Of a stretch of DNA of 64,000 bases, positions 44,581 to 53,480 are shown piece after piece. A model generated the notes under the pieces. The model saw nothing but the letters and a program-made list of their open reading frames with translations, did not search any database and was not told the origin of the DNA. The stretch's first letter is position 1. Every line of letters begins with the position of its first letter. This DNA comes from Bacteroidota bacterium (GTDB lineage: Bacteria; Bacteroidota; Ignavibacteria; UBA10030; UBA8401), in NCBI GenBank assembly GCA_027622375.1, contig JAQCAB010000008.1, forward strand, positions 1 through 64,000. The letters are read 5' to 3'. A program made the translations under genes and the position numbers.

Positions 44581-46753
44581 AACTCTCAAACCTCTCCACC
44601 GTAACTACACCTTTTATCCGTTTTACACGATCAATAATATTATTTAAATGAATTAAACTTTTTACATAAATAATAAAATTACCATCCATCATTTTATTTT
44701 TTGAAGTTAAATTTACACTTCTGATATTTGTGTTTTGATATTCAGAAATAGTTTTTGAGATTTCCTGTAATATTCCGGAGCGATCATTACCTGCAATTCG
44801 GATCCCGCAAAGAAATTCAGACTCATTTGTTTTTGGCCATCCAACTTCTACTACTCTTTCATCTTTTTCTTGCTGCAACAAAATAATATTTCTACAATTG
44901 TGACGATGAATTTTTAATCCTTCTCCTGTACTTACAAATCCAACAATTTCATCACCCGGAATTGGATTACAACATTTAGCAAATGAATGTTGAAATTGAG
45001 AAGTTGATCCTAAAATATTTATTTCTTGAGCGATATTACGAGCCGTTTGTATAAATTTTTTAAATATTGATGATTCGCTTTTTGGTTTACTTGGATCTTC
45101 TTTATGAGGTTTTAAAAATAACTTCAACAAACCTAAATAATGTTCAACTAATTCTGAATCTTTTCCGATTTTTTCATAAAAGTCCGGAATACTTTCAATT
45201 TTATGATGTGATAAAAATTTTACAAAATCAGCATCACTTATCATAATTTTATTTTTACTAATTTTTTTATCCCAAATATTTTTACCAGTGTTGATATGTA
45301 ATCTTTCTTGATCTTTTAGCCATTTCCGAATTTGAGATTTAGCTTTATGAGTTACTACAAACTTATCCCAATCAGCATTTGGAAATTGTTTTTTTGAAGT
45401 AATAATTTCTACTTGATCTCCGCTTTTGATAATTGTATTTAGTGGAACAATCCTTCCATTAATTTTTGCACCTATTGTGTGAGTTCCTATATCAGTATGA
45501 ATATCATAAGCAAAATCAATTGGTGTGCTCCCCTTTGGTAAAATTTTTAATTCACCCTTTGGAGTGAAAATATAAATTTCATCTTGATACAAATTTAATT
45601 TAAAACTTTCGAGCAATTCTTTTGGATCACTATATTCACTCGAACCAAACATATCTTTAACCCAACTAATCCAAGTTAGCATTTCATTATCAACAACAGG
45701 AATTTCTTCCTTATATGCCCAATGCGCAGCAATTCCACGTTCAGCAATTTCATCCATTCTTTTTGTCCTAATTTGGATTTCTACCATTTTTCCATTTAAT
45801 CCAACAACAGTTGTGTGAATAGATTGATAACCATTTTTTTTTGGGATTGAAATATAATCTTTAAATCTTTCGGAAATTGGTTTATATAATTCAGTTACAA
45901 GTCCGTAAGCAGTAAAACATTTATTTTTATCAGCAGTATCTAAAATAATTCTTACAGCAAATAGATCATAAATTTCATCAATTATTTTACTCCGCTTCTT
46001 CATTTTATTCCAAATGCTGTATAAATGTTTTGGACGGCCAACAATTTCAAATTTTATATTTTCATTTTTCAAAAGAGTAGTTATCGGATCAGTAAATCTT
46101 TTAATGTAATTTTCTCTTGTTTTTCGTTTTGAATTAACTGCTTTCGCAACTTCATCATATTCAACAGGATAAAGATATTTAAAAGATAAATCTTCCAATT
46201 CCCATTTAATTTTTCCTAATCCAAATCTATGGGCAAATGGAACATAAATATCCAAAGTTTCTTTCGAAATTTTTTGTTGACGTTCAATTTTTAAAAATTC
46301 CAAAGTCCGCATGTTATGCAACCTGTCAGCAATTTTAACAAGTATCACGCGAATATCATTTACCATCGATAATAACAATTTTCTATAATTTTCAACTGTA
46401 ACTATTTCGCGGCTTTTGAACATGTCAGATATTTTTGTTGCACCATCAACAATCTCTGCAACATTATCACCATAATTTGTTCGTATGTATGATAAATCAA
46501 ATTTTGTGTCCTCAGGAACATCATGCAATAATGCGCAAACTACTGTTACATCATCAATTGCAATTTCTTTTGCAACAATCATTGCAACTTCAAATGGATG
46601 ATAAAAATATGGATCGCCCGATTCTCTTTTATCATGTTGATGAGCGGTATAACTTAATTCGAATGCTCTTTTTATTAAATCTTCATCAACATGTTTTAGA
46701 TGAGTTTTACACTCAAAAAGCAATTGATCAAGTTTTTTATCGTAGGGTGCCAA
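44573..46753 (-). CDS. Bifunctional (p)ppGpp synthetase/hydrolase (Rel/SpoT)
   Basis: Controls the stringent response. The 726-aa long RSH protein has an HD hydrolase domain (about 20-170, HQHDKRESGDPYFYHPFEVA and CALLHDVPEDT), a synthetase domain (about 230-350, ISIPKKNGYQSIHTTVVGLNG), a TGS domain (about 395-460, IYIFTPKGELKILPKGSTPIDF), a zinc-finger-like region (FAKCCNPIPGDEIVGF, RHNCRNIILL) and a C-terminal ACT domain. The HDxxED motif (HDVPED) is intact, so hydrolase activity is expected. Confidence 0.95.
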   Translation of the reverse strand: MAPYDKKLDQLLFECKTHLKHVDEDLIKRAFELSYTAHQHDKRESGDPYFYHPFEVAMIVAKEIAIDDVTVVCALLHDVPEDTKFDLSYIRTNYGDNVAEIVDGATKISDMFKSREIVTVENYRKLLLSMVNDIRVILVKIADRLHNMRTLEFLKIERQQKISKETLDIYVPFAHRFGLGKIKWELEDLSFKYLYPVEYDEVAKAVNSKRKTRENYIKRFTDPITTLLKNENIKFEIVGRPKHLYSIWNKMKKRSKIIDEIYDLFAVRIILDTADKNKCFTAYGLVTELYKPISERFKDYISIPKKNGYQSIHTTVVGLNGKMVEIQIRTKRMDEIAERGIAAHWAYKEEIPVVDNEMLTWISWVKDMFGSSEYSDPKELLESFKLNLYQDEIYIFTPKGELKILPKGSTPIDFAYDIHTDIGTHTIGAKINGRIVPLNTIIKSGDQVEIITSKKQFPNADWDKFVVTHKAKSQIRKWLKDQERLHINTGKNIWDKKISKNKIMISDADFVKFLSHHKIESIPDFYEKIGKDSELVEHYLGLLKLFLKPHKEDPSKPKSESSIFKKFIQTARNIAQEINILGSTSQFQHSFAKCCNPIPGDEIVGFVSTGEGLKIHRHNCRNIILLQQEKDERVVEVGWPKTNESEFLCGIRIAGNDRSGILQEISKTISEYQNTNIRSVNLTSKNKMMDGNFIIYVKSLIHLNNIIDRVKRIKGVVTVERFESYA

Positions 46754-46760
46754 TTAATTT

Positions 46761-47756
46761 TTAGTTTTTGATTATTTTTTTTAACTCAGCTAATTTATTT
46801 GAACAAGTAGAATGTTTATCTTGACACTCAATATTTGAAATGGATTTTTCATACTCATTTATTATTTTAATTTTCAACTTACTTTTAGAAATATTATACA
46901 AAGCAGATATTTCGCTATGTGGATTATTGCGTCCACTTGATTTAATACTCTGCAACAATTCAATTGATGAATTTGCTAAATCTTCAATCTCATCTTTATT
47001 AGAATAAATTGTCATTTTAGCTCTTATAAAAACTCTGTTTAAAGGAAATATTTTCTGATTTTCTGTAATTAAATCAAGTGCATTATCATAATTCTTTTCT
47101 TCAATTAAAATCCATATTAAATAATGAAGTGCAAAATATTTTTCTAATTTTCCATTTTTATAAACATTAATTAATCCTTCAATTCCTTCTTGCTTTTCTT
47201 CCTTTGAAGACAATGGAGTTAAAAATGGAAATCGTTTTGCTTTCCAATATTTTGCTGCAGAATAACCAGAATATGATTCAATAAAATCGGGATAATCTTT
47301 AATTAATAAATTATAATTTAGATATGCTGAAAATCCATCTGCAATAGCTTCTAATTTATTTTCATATTTTAATTTATATAAGCAACTCAATGATTTTGAA
47401 AGTGAATAATAATAAATTCCATCTCGTTTTGTTCTTTCAATATTTTTTTTGGTATATGCTAATTCAGTTGCTCTTTTGAGATTAAGTTTAATTTTTTCTA
47501 GATTTTCTTTAATTCTAAAATCTTCATTTTCGGCTTGCAAAATTATTGCGCCTAGTAAGTATCCAATCGGTTCATTTTTATCAATTTGTTGTAATTGTAA
47601 TGATTTCTTTTGGGCTTCAGAATAATTTTGATTTAATAATAATGTAATTGTTGAATCAATTAATTTTTCTGCCACAATTGACAACTCGAGCGTTTTATAT
47701 TTATCACTTGAAAATAAATTTATTGAAATGAGTAAAATTAAGAAAAGGTATTTCAA
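46761..47756 (-). CDS. Exported TPR-like protein of unknown function
   Basis: A 331-aa protein with a signal peptide (MKYLFLILLISINLFS). The rest is mostly alpha-helical in irregular pairs typical of TPR-type repeats (NQNYSEAQKKSLQLQQIDKNEP, ALHYLIWILIEEKNYDNALDLI, TENQKIFPLNRVFIRAKM). A YSGYSAAKYWKAKRFPFLTPLS segment recurs in such proteins from this group of bacteria. Probable envelope scaffold. It overlaps der by 4 bases (ATGA). Confidence 0.72.
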   Translation of the reverse strand: MKYLFLILLISINLFSSDKYKTLELSIVAEKLIDSTITLLLNQNYSEAQKKSLQLQQIDKNEPIGYLLGAIILQAENEDFRIKENLEKIKLNLKRATELAYTKKNIERTKRDGIYYYSLSKSLSCLYKLKYENKLEAIADGFSAYLNYNLLIKDYPDFIESYSGYSAAKYWKAKRFPFLTPLSSKEEKQEGIEGLINVYKNGKLEKYFALHYLIWILIEEKNYDNALDLITENQKIFPLNRVFIRAKMTIYSNKDEIEDLANSSIELLQSIKSSGRNNPHSEISALYNISKSKLKIKIINEYEKSISNIECQDKHSTCSNKLAELKKIIKN

Positions 47757-49072
47757 TCTTTTCTTTTCTTCTTAAATAAAAGTGCTATTTGCACTCCATC
47801 AAATCCAAAATGATGTCTAATTCTATTTTCCAAAAAGTTTTTATAATTATCTGAGATCATTTGTGGTTCGTTTGCAAAAAATACAAAAAGAGGATGCGCT
47901 ACTTTAGTTTGTGTAACGTAATTTAATTTTACATCTCTGCCGGACTTTGTTGATGGGGGATTTCTTTGAATATCAGCAATTAATTTTGAATTTAATTGAC
48001 TGGTAGAAACTCTCTTATTTGATTCATTATAAACATCAATTGATAATTGAATTGCCTTTTGAATCCTAAGATTTTTTAATGCCGAAATAAATATTATTGG
48101 AATGTGATTATAAAATCTTAATCTTTTTCTTAATGATTTTTCAAATTCAAGTGAAGTATGTGTATCCTTTTCTATCAAATCCCATTTATTGACTGCAATT
48201 ATAATTCCTTTTCTTTGTTCCGCAGCCATCGAAACTATTTGCAAATTTTGTTTTTCAAGTTCTTCTGTTGCATCAAAAATAATAATTGCAACATCACATT
48301 CTTCAATCGAACGAATTGTCCTTAATGTACTATAAAACTCAACGCTAGATTTTAATCTCTTCCTTTTTACTAAACCTGCTGTATCAATTAATGTTAATTG
48401 TTGGCTATTAAAAATAAAATTTGTATTTATCGAATCTCGTGTTGTTCCAGGAATTGATGAAACGATTGTTCTTTTTTTACCAATCAAAGTATTTACAAAA
48501 GAGGATTTACCAACATTTGGTTTCCCGATTACTGCAAGTTTGATTGATTTAATTTGTTCTTCAACAGCTTCATTTTTTGGTAAAAGATTAATAATAGAAT
48601 CTAAAAAATCTCCGATATTTCTTCCTCCCAAAGCAGAAATTGGAATTACATTTTTAAATCCAATTTTATAAAAATCATTTATTAACCCTTCTTTACTTTT
48701 GTCATCAACTTTATTTACAACAAGTATAATTGGTTTTTCAGTTTTTCTTAATTGATTTGTCAAAACTGATTCAAAAATTGAATTTTCTTGAAGAGCATCA
48801 ACTACATAAAGTATTAAATCAGCTTCTTCTATAGCAATAACACATTGCTCTCGCATCGCTAATTCTATTTCATTTTTAGATTCAGGAATATATCCACCAG
48901 TATCAATCAGAACAAAATTTTTGCCATTCCAATCTGCAGTGGAATAATGTCGGTCTCGCGTAACGCCAGGTTCGTCGTGAACAATGGCTTTTCTACTTCC
49001 AACAATTCTATTAAATAATGTTGACTTGCCAACATTTGGCAAACCAATAATAGCTACAATTGGCATTTTCAT
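47753..49072 (-). CDS. der: Ribosome biogenesis GTPase Der
   Basis: Acts in 50S assembly. The 439-aa protein has two tandem GTPase domains: GLPNVGKSTLFNRIVG ... LIDTGGY ... VNKVDD, and GKPNVGKSSFVNTLIG ... LIDTAGL ... VNKWDL. A C-terminal KH-like domain follows (about 350-439). The double G domain is diagnostic. ATG 49066 (MPIVAIIG) is an alternative start. Confidence 0.96.
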   Translation of the reverse strand: MKMPIVAIIGLPNVGKSTLFNRIVGSRKAIVHDEPGVTRDRHYSTADWNGKNFVLIDTGGYIPESKNEIELAMREQCVIAIEEADLILYVVDALQENSIFESVLTNQLRKTEKPIILVVNKVDDKSKEGLINDFYKIGFKNVIPISALGGRNIGDFLDSIINLLPKNEAVEEQIKSIKLAVIGKPNVGKSSFVNTLIGKKRTIVSSIPGTTRDSINTNFIFNSQQLTLIDTAGLVKRKRLKSSVEFYSTLRTIRSIEECDVAIIIFDATEELEKQNLQIVSMAAEQRKGIIIAVNKWDLIEKDTHTSLEFEKSLRKRLRFYNHIPIIFISALKNLRIQKAIQLSIDVYNESNKRVSTSQLNSKLIADIQRNPPSTKSGRDVKLNYVTQTKVAHPLFVFFANEPQMISDNYKNFLENRIRHHFGFDGVQIALLFKKKRKD

Positions 49073-49120
49073 ATTTTGAAAATACGAAATTGTCTTTTGA
49101 TTTATTAATTTATGATTTTG

Positions 49121-49855
49121 TTAATTCATCCCAATTAAAGCCATCATTCTGCCTGAATTTTTAGCATCACGTCTGTAAGAATGGAATTTTTTATTACAAA
49201 TTGTACAATACTTTGAGATTTCGATATTCTTTAACAATAATCCAGATTTAATAAGTTGATCTCGATTAACTTTTTTTAAATCTAAAAACCTTTTTTCGCT
49301 TTTTGAATTTATTTTTGTTGAATGTTTTAAATTAAAATTTTTCCATACCTCTTTATCAACTTCATAACAACAAACACTTGCAGCTGGTCCAATAAAAGCA
49401 ATTAAACCAGATGGCTTTGAATTAAATTTTTGACAGATAAATTTTACAGTTTTAAATGTAATCTCATTTAAAGTTCCCTTCCATCCAGAATGAACTGCAG
49501 CTACAATGTTATTAATAGAATCATATATAATTATCGGAACACAATCAGCAATTGATATTTGTAAAAATAAATTTTTATTAGAAGTAACTAACGCGTCGAA
49601 ATTGTAATATTCCCCTTCTTTTTCAACAGAAATAATATTTGAAGAATGAATTTGTTTTAAAGAAGCAATTTCTAAACTTTTAACTCGAAGTTTTAAATAA
49701 AACATCTTTCTGTTTTCAGAAACTATTTCAGGATCATCATTAACTGAATAACTTAAATTATTTTGTAAAGTTGATTCAAACTTATCACCCCTCGTACTTA
49801 TTCCATGAACAATATTTTTATATTTACTTAATAACTTAGATTTAACAATTTCCAT
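49121..49855 (-). CDS. pgeF: YfiH/PgeF family protein (laccase-domain purine nucleoside enzyme)
   Basis: A 244-aa protein of the laccase-domain family. The key residues are in SIADCVPIIIYD, AAVHSGWKGTLNEITFKT, IGPAASVCCYEVDKEV and YCTICNKKFHSYRRDAKNSGRMMALIG. Members have been linked to purine nucleoside cleavage and to peptidoglycan editing. Its ATG overlaps the pyrC stop as TAATG. Confidence 0.9.
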   Translation of the reverse strand: MEIVKSKLLSKYKNIVHGISTRGDKFESTLQNNLSYSVNDDPEIVSENRKMFYLKLRVKSLEIASLKQIHSSNIISVEKEGEYYNFDALVTSNKNLFLQISIADCVPIIIYDSINNIVAAVHSGWKGTLNEITFKTVKFICQKFNSKPSGLIAFIGPAASVCCYEVDKEVWKNFNLKHSTKINSKSEKRFLDLKKVNRDQLIKSGLLLKNIEISKYCTICNKKFHSYRRDAKNSGRMMALIGMN

Positions 49856-51138
49856 TACACAATTGTCATAAATAGATTTCCATTATTAAATATTCCAACA
49901 CTTTTTCCAGTTAAAATAAAATTATTAAATGGTGTATTTTTTGATTTTGATTTAAATAATAGTGAGTCAACTTTCCATTTTATTTTTGGATCAATAAAAG
50001 TAAAACATGCATTTTCACCAACTTCAATCTTAATATTTTTATTTATTAATTTTCTCGGGTTTGTAGATAATTTCTCGATTACATTTTTAACCGACAACAT
50101 TCCTTTTTCTACTAAATTTGTAAAAGTTAAACCAATTGCGGTTTCAAATCCCACAATTCCAAAAGGAGCAGTTTCAAAATTTTGTTTTTTTTCAATATCA
50201 GTATGTGGCGCATGGTCAGTTGCAATAATTTCAATTGTATTATCAATTAATCCTTCAATTATTGCATCAAGATCTTCTTTAGTTCGTAAAGGAGGATTCA
50301 TTTTTGTGTTTGTATTTTCCCTTGAAACAATTTCATCAGTTAAAGTAAAATGGTGAGGAGTAACTTCGCACGAAACTTTTAACTTTTTTTCTTTTGCCCT
50401 TCTTACAAGCTCAATTGATTCTTTTGCACTAATATGCGCGACATGATAAATTCCATTTGTCTTTTCAGATAAATTAATATCGCGCAACACCATTTTATAT
50501 TCTGATATATTTGGAATCCCATTAACTCCAAGTTCAATTGATTTTTTTCCATAATTCATAACTCCATTATTTGCTAATTCGGGAATTTCAGCATGTTGAA
50601 TTATTGGTAAATTTAATTTTTTTGATTCAAGCAAAACTAATTCCATAAGATTATCATCCCAAATTGGAGCACCATCATCAGTGATTGCAACACAACCTGA
50701 TTTTTTTAAATCATCAAAATTATTTAATATTTTTCCTTCTCTATTTTTTGTAGCCGCTGCAATCGGATAAACATCAACAATTCCATAATTTGTAGAATTA
50801 CTTTTAGCGATAATTTTTTGGGCTACTTCTTTTGAATCAATTGCAGGATTTGTATTTGGCATACAACATATCGCAGTAAATCCACCATAAATAGCACTTA
50901 AAATTCCGGTTTCAATTGTTTCCTTATGCTCAAATCCTGGCTCGCGTAAATGCGCATGAATATCTATAAAACCTGGAGCAATAATTTTATTTTCAAGATT
51001 TATTTCTTCATGTGCAACCGAAATTGAAATATTTTCTCCAATTTTTTCAATAACGCCATTTGAAATAAAAATATCTGTAATTTTATCAGTATTCGATAAA
51101 GGGTCAATTAAGCGACCTCGCTTTAACAAATAATTCAT
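49855..51138 (-). CDS. pyrC: Dihydroorotase
   Basis: Third step of pyrimidine synthesis. The 427-aa type I dihydroorotase has the metal site in PGFIDIHAHLREPGFEHKETI, the CCMPNTNPAIDS segment, HVAHISAKESIELV and IIATDHAPHTDIEK. It starts 1 base after the pyrB stop, so the two pathway enzymes are co-translated. Confidence 0.95.
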   Translation of the reverse strand: MNYLLKRGRLIDPLSNTDKITDIFISNGVIEKIGENISISVAHEEINLENKIIAPGFIDIHAHLREPGFEHKETIETGILSAIYGGFTAICCMPNTNPAIDSKEVAQKIIAKSNSTNYGIVDVYPIAAATKNREGKILNNFDDLKKSGCVAITDDGAPIWDDNLMELVLLESKKLNLPIIQHAEIPELANNGVMNYGKKSIELGVNGIPNISEYKMVLRDINLSEKTNGIYHVAHISAKESIELVRRAKEKKLKVSCEVTPHHFTLTDEIVSRENTNTKMNPPLRTKEDLDAIIEGLIDNTIEIIATDHAPHTDIEKKQNFETAPFGIVGFETAIGLTFTNLVEKGMLSVKNVIEKLSTNPRKLINKNIKIEVGENACFTFIDPKIKWKVDSLLFKSKSKNTPFNNFILTGKSVGIFNNGNLFMTIV

Positions 51139-51139
51139 T

Positions 51140-52048
51140 TTATTTTGTGAGAATCCAATTTAATATTCCCATTCTCACAGGAATGCCATTTGCAACTTGT
51201 TCAAGAATTAAAGAATTTTTTGAATCAGCTACTTCACTCGAGATTTCTACTTCTCTATTAATTGGTCCAGGATGCATTATATAAATTTTTGGATTATTCT
51301 TCTTTATCCTTCCGGATGTGATTCCGAAATGTTTATAATATATTTTTTTTGATGGAAATTCTTTTTTATTTAATCTCTCAAATTGGATGCGAAGCGTAAT
51401 TAAAACATCAACTTTTTTAATTAATTCATCAACTGAAGTTAGTTTAGTTACATTATATTTGTTTAAATTTTTTGGAATTAAATTTTTTGGTCCACAAATA
51501 AATATTTTTGCTCCAAATTTATTTAAAGCGAATATATTTGATCTTGCAACTCTGCTGTGAATAATATCACCAACAATTCCAACTTTTAATTTTTTTATAG
51601 TCCCGAATTTTTCTTTTAATGTAAATAAGTCAAGTAGTGCTTGCGATGGATGTTCATTAGTTCCATCACCTGCATTTATAATTGAGATTGCTGAAATATT
51701 AGAAATATTTTTTGGAAAATAATTTTCTGTATGGCGAACACAAATAATTGAAACTCCCATTGCTTCTAAAGTTTTTAAAGTGTCATAAATCGATTCACCC
51801 TTTTTTAAACTTGACGAATTGAGATTAAAATTTAATGTGTTAATTCCAAGTTTTTTTGCTGCTAATTCAAAAGAAAGTTTGGTTCTTGTAGAGTTTTCAA
51901 AAAAAAGAAATGTTAAAATCTCATTTTTAAAGTTTCTTTTAATTGATTTTGAATTTTTATAATTTCGCGCCTCTTTTAAAATTTTGTTAATATCATTTTT
52001 AGATAAATCATTTATACTTAATAAATTTTTTACCTTTTTTCTCGACAT
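51140..52048 (-). CDS. pyrB: Aspartate carbamoyltransferase catalytic subunit
   Basis: Second step of pyrimidine synthesis. Carbamoyl-phosphate site FFENSTRTKLSFELAAKKLG, AGDGTNEHPSQALLDLFTL, and the end motif YIMHPGPINREVEISSEVAD. The track starts upstream at 52075, but ATG 52048 (MSRKKVKNLLSINDL, 302 aa) overlaps the upstream stop as TAATG and gives the usual length. No pyrI regulatory subunit is seen beside it, so it may act as a plain trimer. Confidence 0.94.
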   Translation of the reverse strand: MSRKKVKNLLSINDLSKNDINKILKEARNYKNSKSIKRNFKNEILTFLFFENSTRTKLSFELAAKKLGINTLNFNLNSSSLKKGESIYDTLKTLEAMGVSIICVRHTENYFPKNISNISAISIINAGDGTNEHPSQALLDLFTLKEKFGTIKKLKVGIVGDIIHSRVARSNIFALNKFGAKIFICGPKNLIPKNLNKYNVTKLTSVDELIKKVDVLITLRIQFERLNKKEFPSKKIYYKHFGITSGRIKKNNPKIYIMHPGPINREVEISSEVADSKNSLILEQVANGIPVRMGILNWILTK

Positions 52049-53424
52049 TATTTTGACTGAATTTGCATTTGCCAATTTTCATCATGCAACTCATCTCTAT
52101 GTGTTGAGTGAAGTAGAACATAATCTGAATATCCAGTTCTATCACCAAAAATAAATTGCACTCCACCTTGAATTGAGTGATAATACCAAACTTCATACGG
52201 CTTCATAGCAAGTTCATTCGGACGACGTTCAACCTCATCTGGTTGGCCATATAAAATATAAGTACGTCCCTTATCACTTTTCCATCCCTCTTTAAAACCG
52301 GATTTATACATATTATTTGCATATTTGATTCTTTCCATATATTCAACTTTTGCAGAACGTGTGCCAGTATATTTTGAATCTCTCAGCTTCCAATACTCAA
52401 ATAAAAACTCCCGTTTCGATTCAACTGATTTTAATTTTTTGTATTTATCACTTTCAGTTTTATTAATTAAATATCGTAAATAATCATATTCCCGATTGCA
52501 TTCTGCATCATTTAAAGCTGCATATTCACTGCTTATAACTGACGAAACTCTCCCAGAAAATATATCTTCGCTTGGAAGATCTTTATTGTAAATAAAAAAT
52601 CTTTTTACAGAAGTTCGAATTTGTTTTGAGATGGTATCAATTATTGTATAATTAAGTTGATATGAACCAGTTCTTAATTTAAATATTTGTATTGCTCCAA
52701 CATCAACAACTGATTCAGATTTAATTTGTTTAAAGTGTTCTTTTGTTAATACTACATCTCCAGAAATATTAGTGACTGTTGTTTTAATATTTAATGCCTG
52801 CCACTCTTTTTTTGAAGAATTATATAACTCGATATAATAAAATAATATTGGTTGAACTTTACTATAGATGTTTGATGGATTTGGTTTTACTTCGTAAGTA
52901 TTTTTTATAAAACGCGAATCACTAAAATTTTCAACATTATTTATTGATGAACACAATTCTAAATCACTTGTCATAATAAAATTGTTTTCTATTTTTTTCT
53001 CAATAACAAATAATTTTGAAATACTATCTCGTTTATTTAAATCATCATAATCCGAAACTTTTAATATTGCTCTGTAAAGACCTGGTTTTAATAATAATCC
53101 ATTTATATCAATGTACGATCGTGAGGTTTTTAATAAACTTGTATCTGATAAAGAAAATGGGGCGCGATAATTTGAAGCTGCTATTAAGGAATCATTATTT
53201 TCATTTTTAACTGTAAATGATATTATCGATTCAGATTTAAATTCATTTTCAAATTTTTTAAATGTTAATGCGGTTACATCAAAGGCAAAATAAAATTCAA
53301 CGTATGAATTTTGATCTACACTTTGAAACCTACTATAATCCAATGAGAGTGAAAAATTATTTTGTGCGGATGATTTAATATTACAGATTGATATTAATAC
53401 TAAAATTAAAATTATTTTTTTCAT
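52048..53424 (-). CDS. GWxTD domain protein, exported
   Basis: ATG 53424 (MKKIILILVLISICNIKSSAQ) gives a signal peptide and 458 aa; the track start at 53454 lies further upstream. The C-terminal third holds the GWxTD-type region: KSGFKEGWKSDKGRTYILYGQPDEVERRPNE with YEVWYYHSIQGGVQFIFGDRTGYSDYVLLHST. This domain is common in Bacteroidota-related groups and its role is not known. The rest is beta-rich with Ig-like strands. It is coupled to pyrB by TAATG, which is probably operon convenience. Confidence 0.88.
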   Translation of the reverse strand: MKKIILILVLISICNIKSSAQNNFSLSLDYSRFQSVDQNSYVEFYFAFDVTALTFKKFENEFKSESIISFTVKNENNDSLIAASNYRAPFSLSDTSLLKTSRSYIDINGLLLKPGLYRAILKVSDYDDLNKRDSISKLFVIEKKIENNFIMTSDLELCSSINNVENFSDSRFIKNTYEVKPNPSNIYSKVQPILFYYIELYNSSKKEWQALNIKTTVTNISGDVVLTKEHFKQIKSESVVDVGAIQIFKLRTGSYQLNYTIIDTISKQIRTSVKRFFIYNKDLPSEDIFSGRVSSVISSEYAALNDAECNREYDYLRYLINKTESDKYKKLKSVESKREFLFEYWKLRDSKYTGTRSAKVEYMERIKYANNMYKSGFKEGWKSDKGRTYILYGQPDEVERRPNELAMKPYEVWYYHSIQGGVQFIFGDRTGYSDYVLLHSTHRDELHDENWQMQIQSK

Positions 53425-53480
53425 AATTAGCTTTTTATAGTTTTTTAAATACAATTAAACAATATCGAATTTATTTTTTA

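Noticed and set aside
51140-52048. Loss of an active-site residue in pyrB (STRTK instead of STRTR)
   Set aside because: A lysine at this position occurs in functional family members, and the other motifs are intact.
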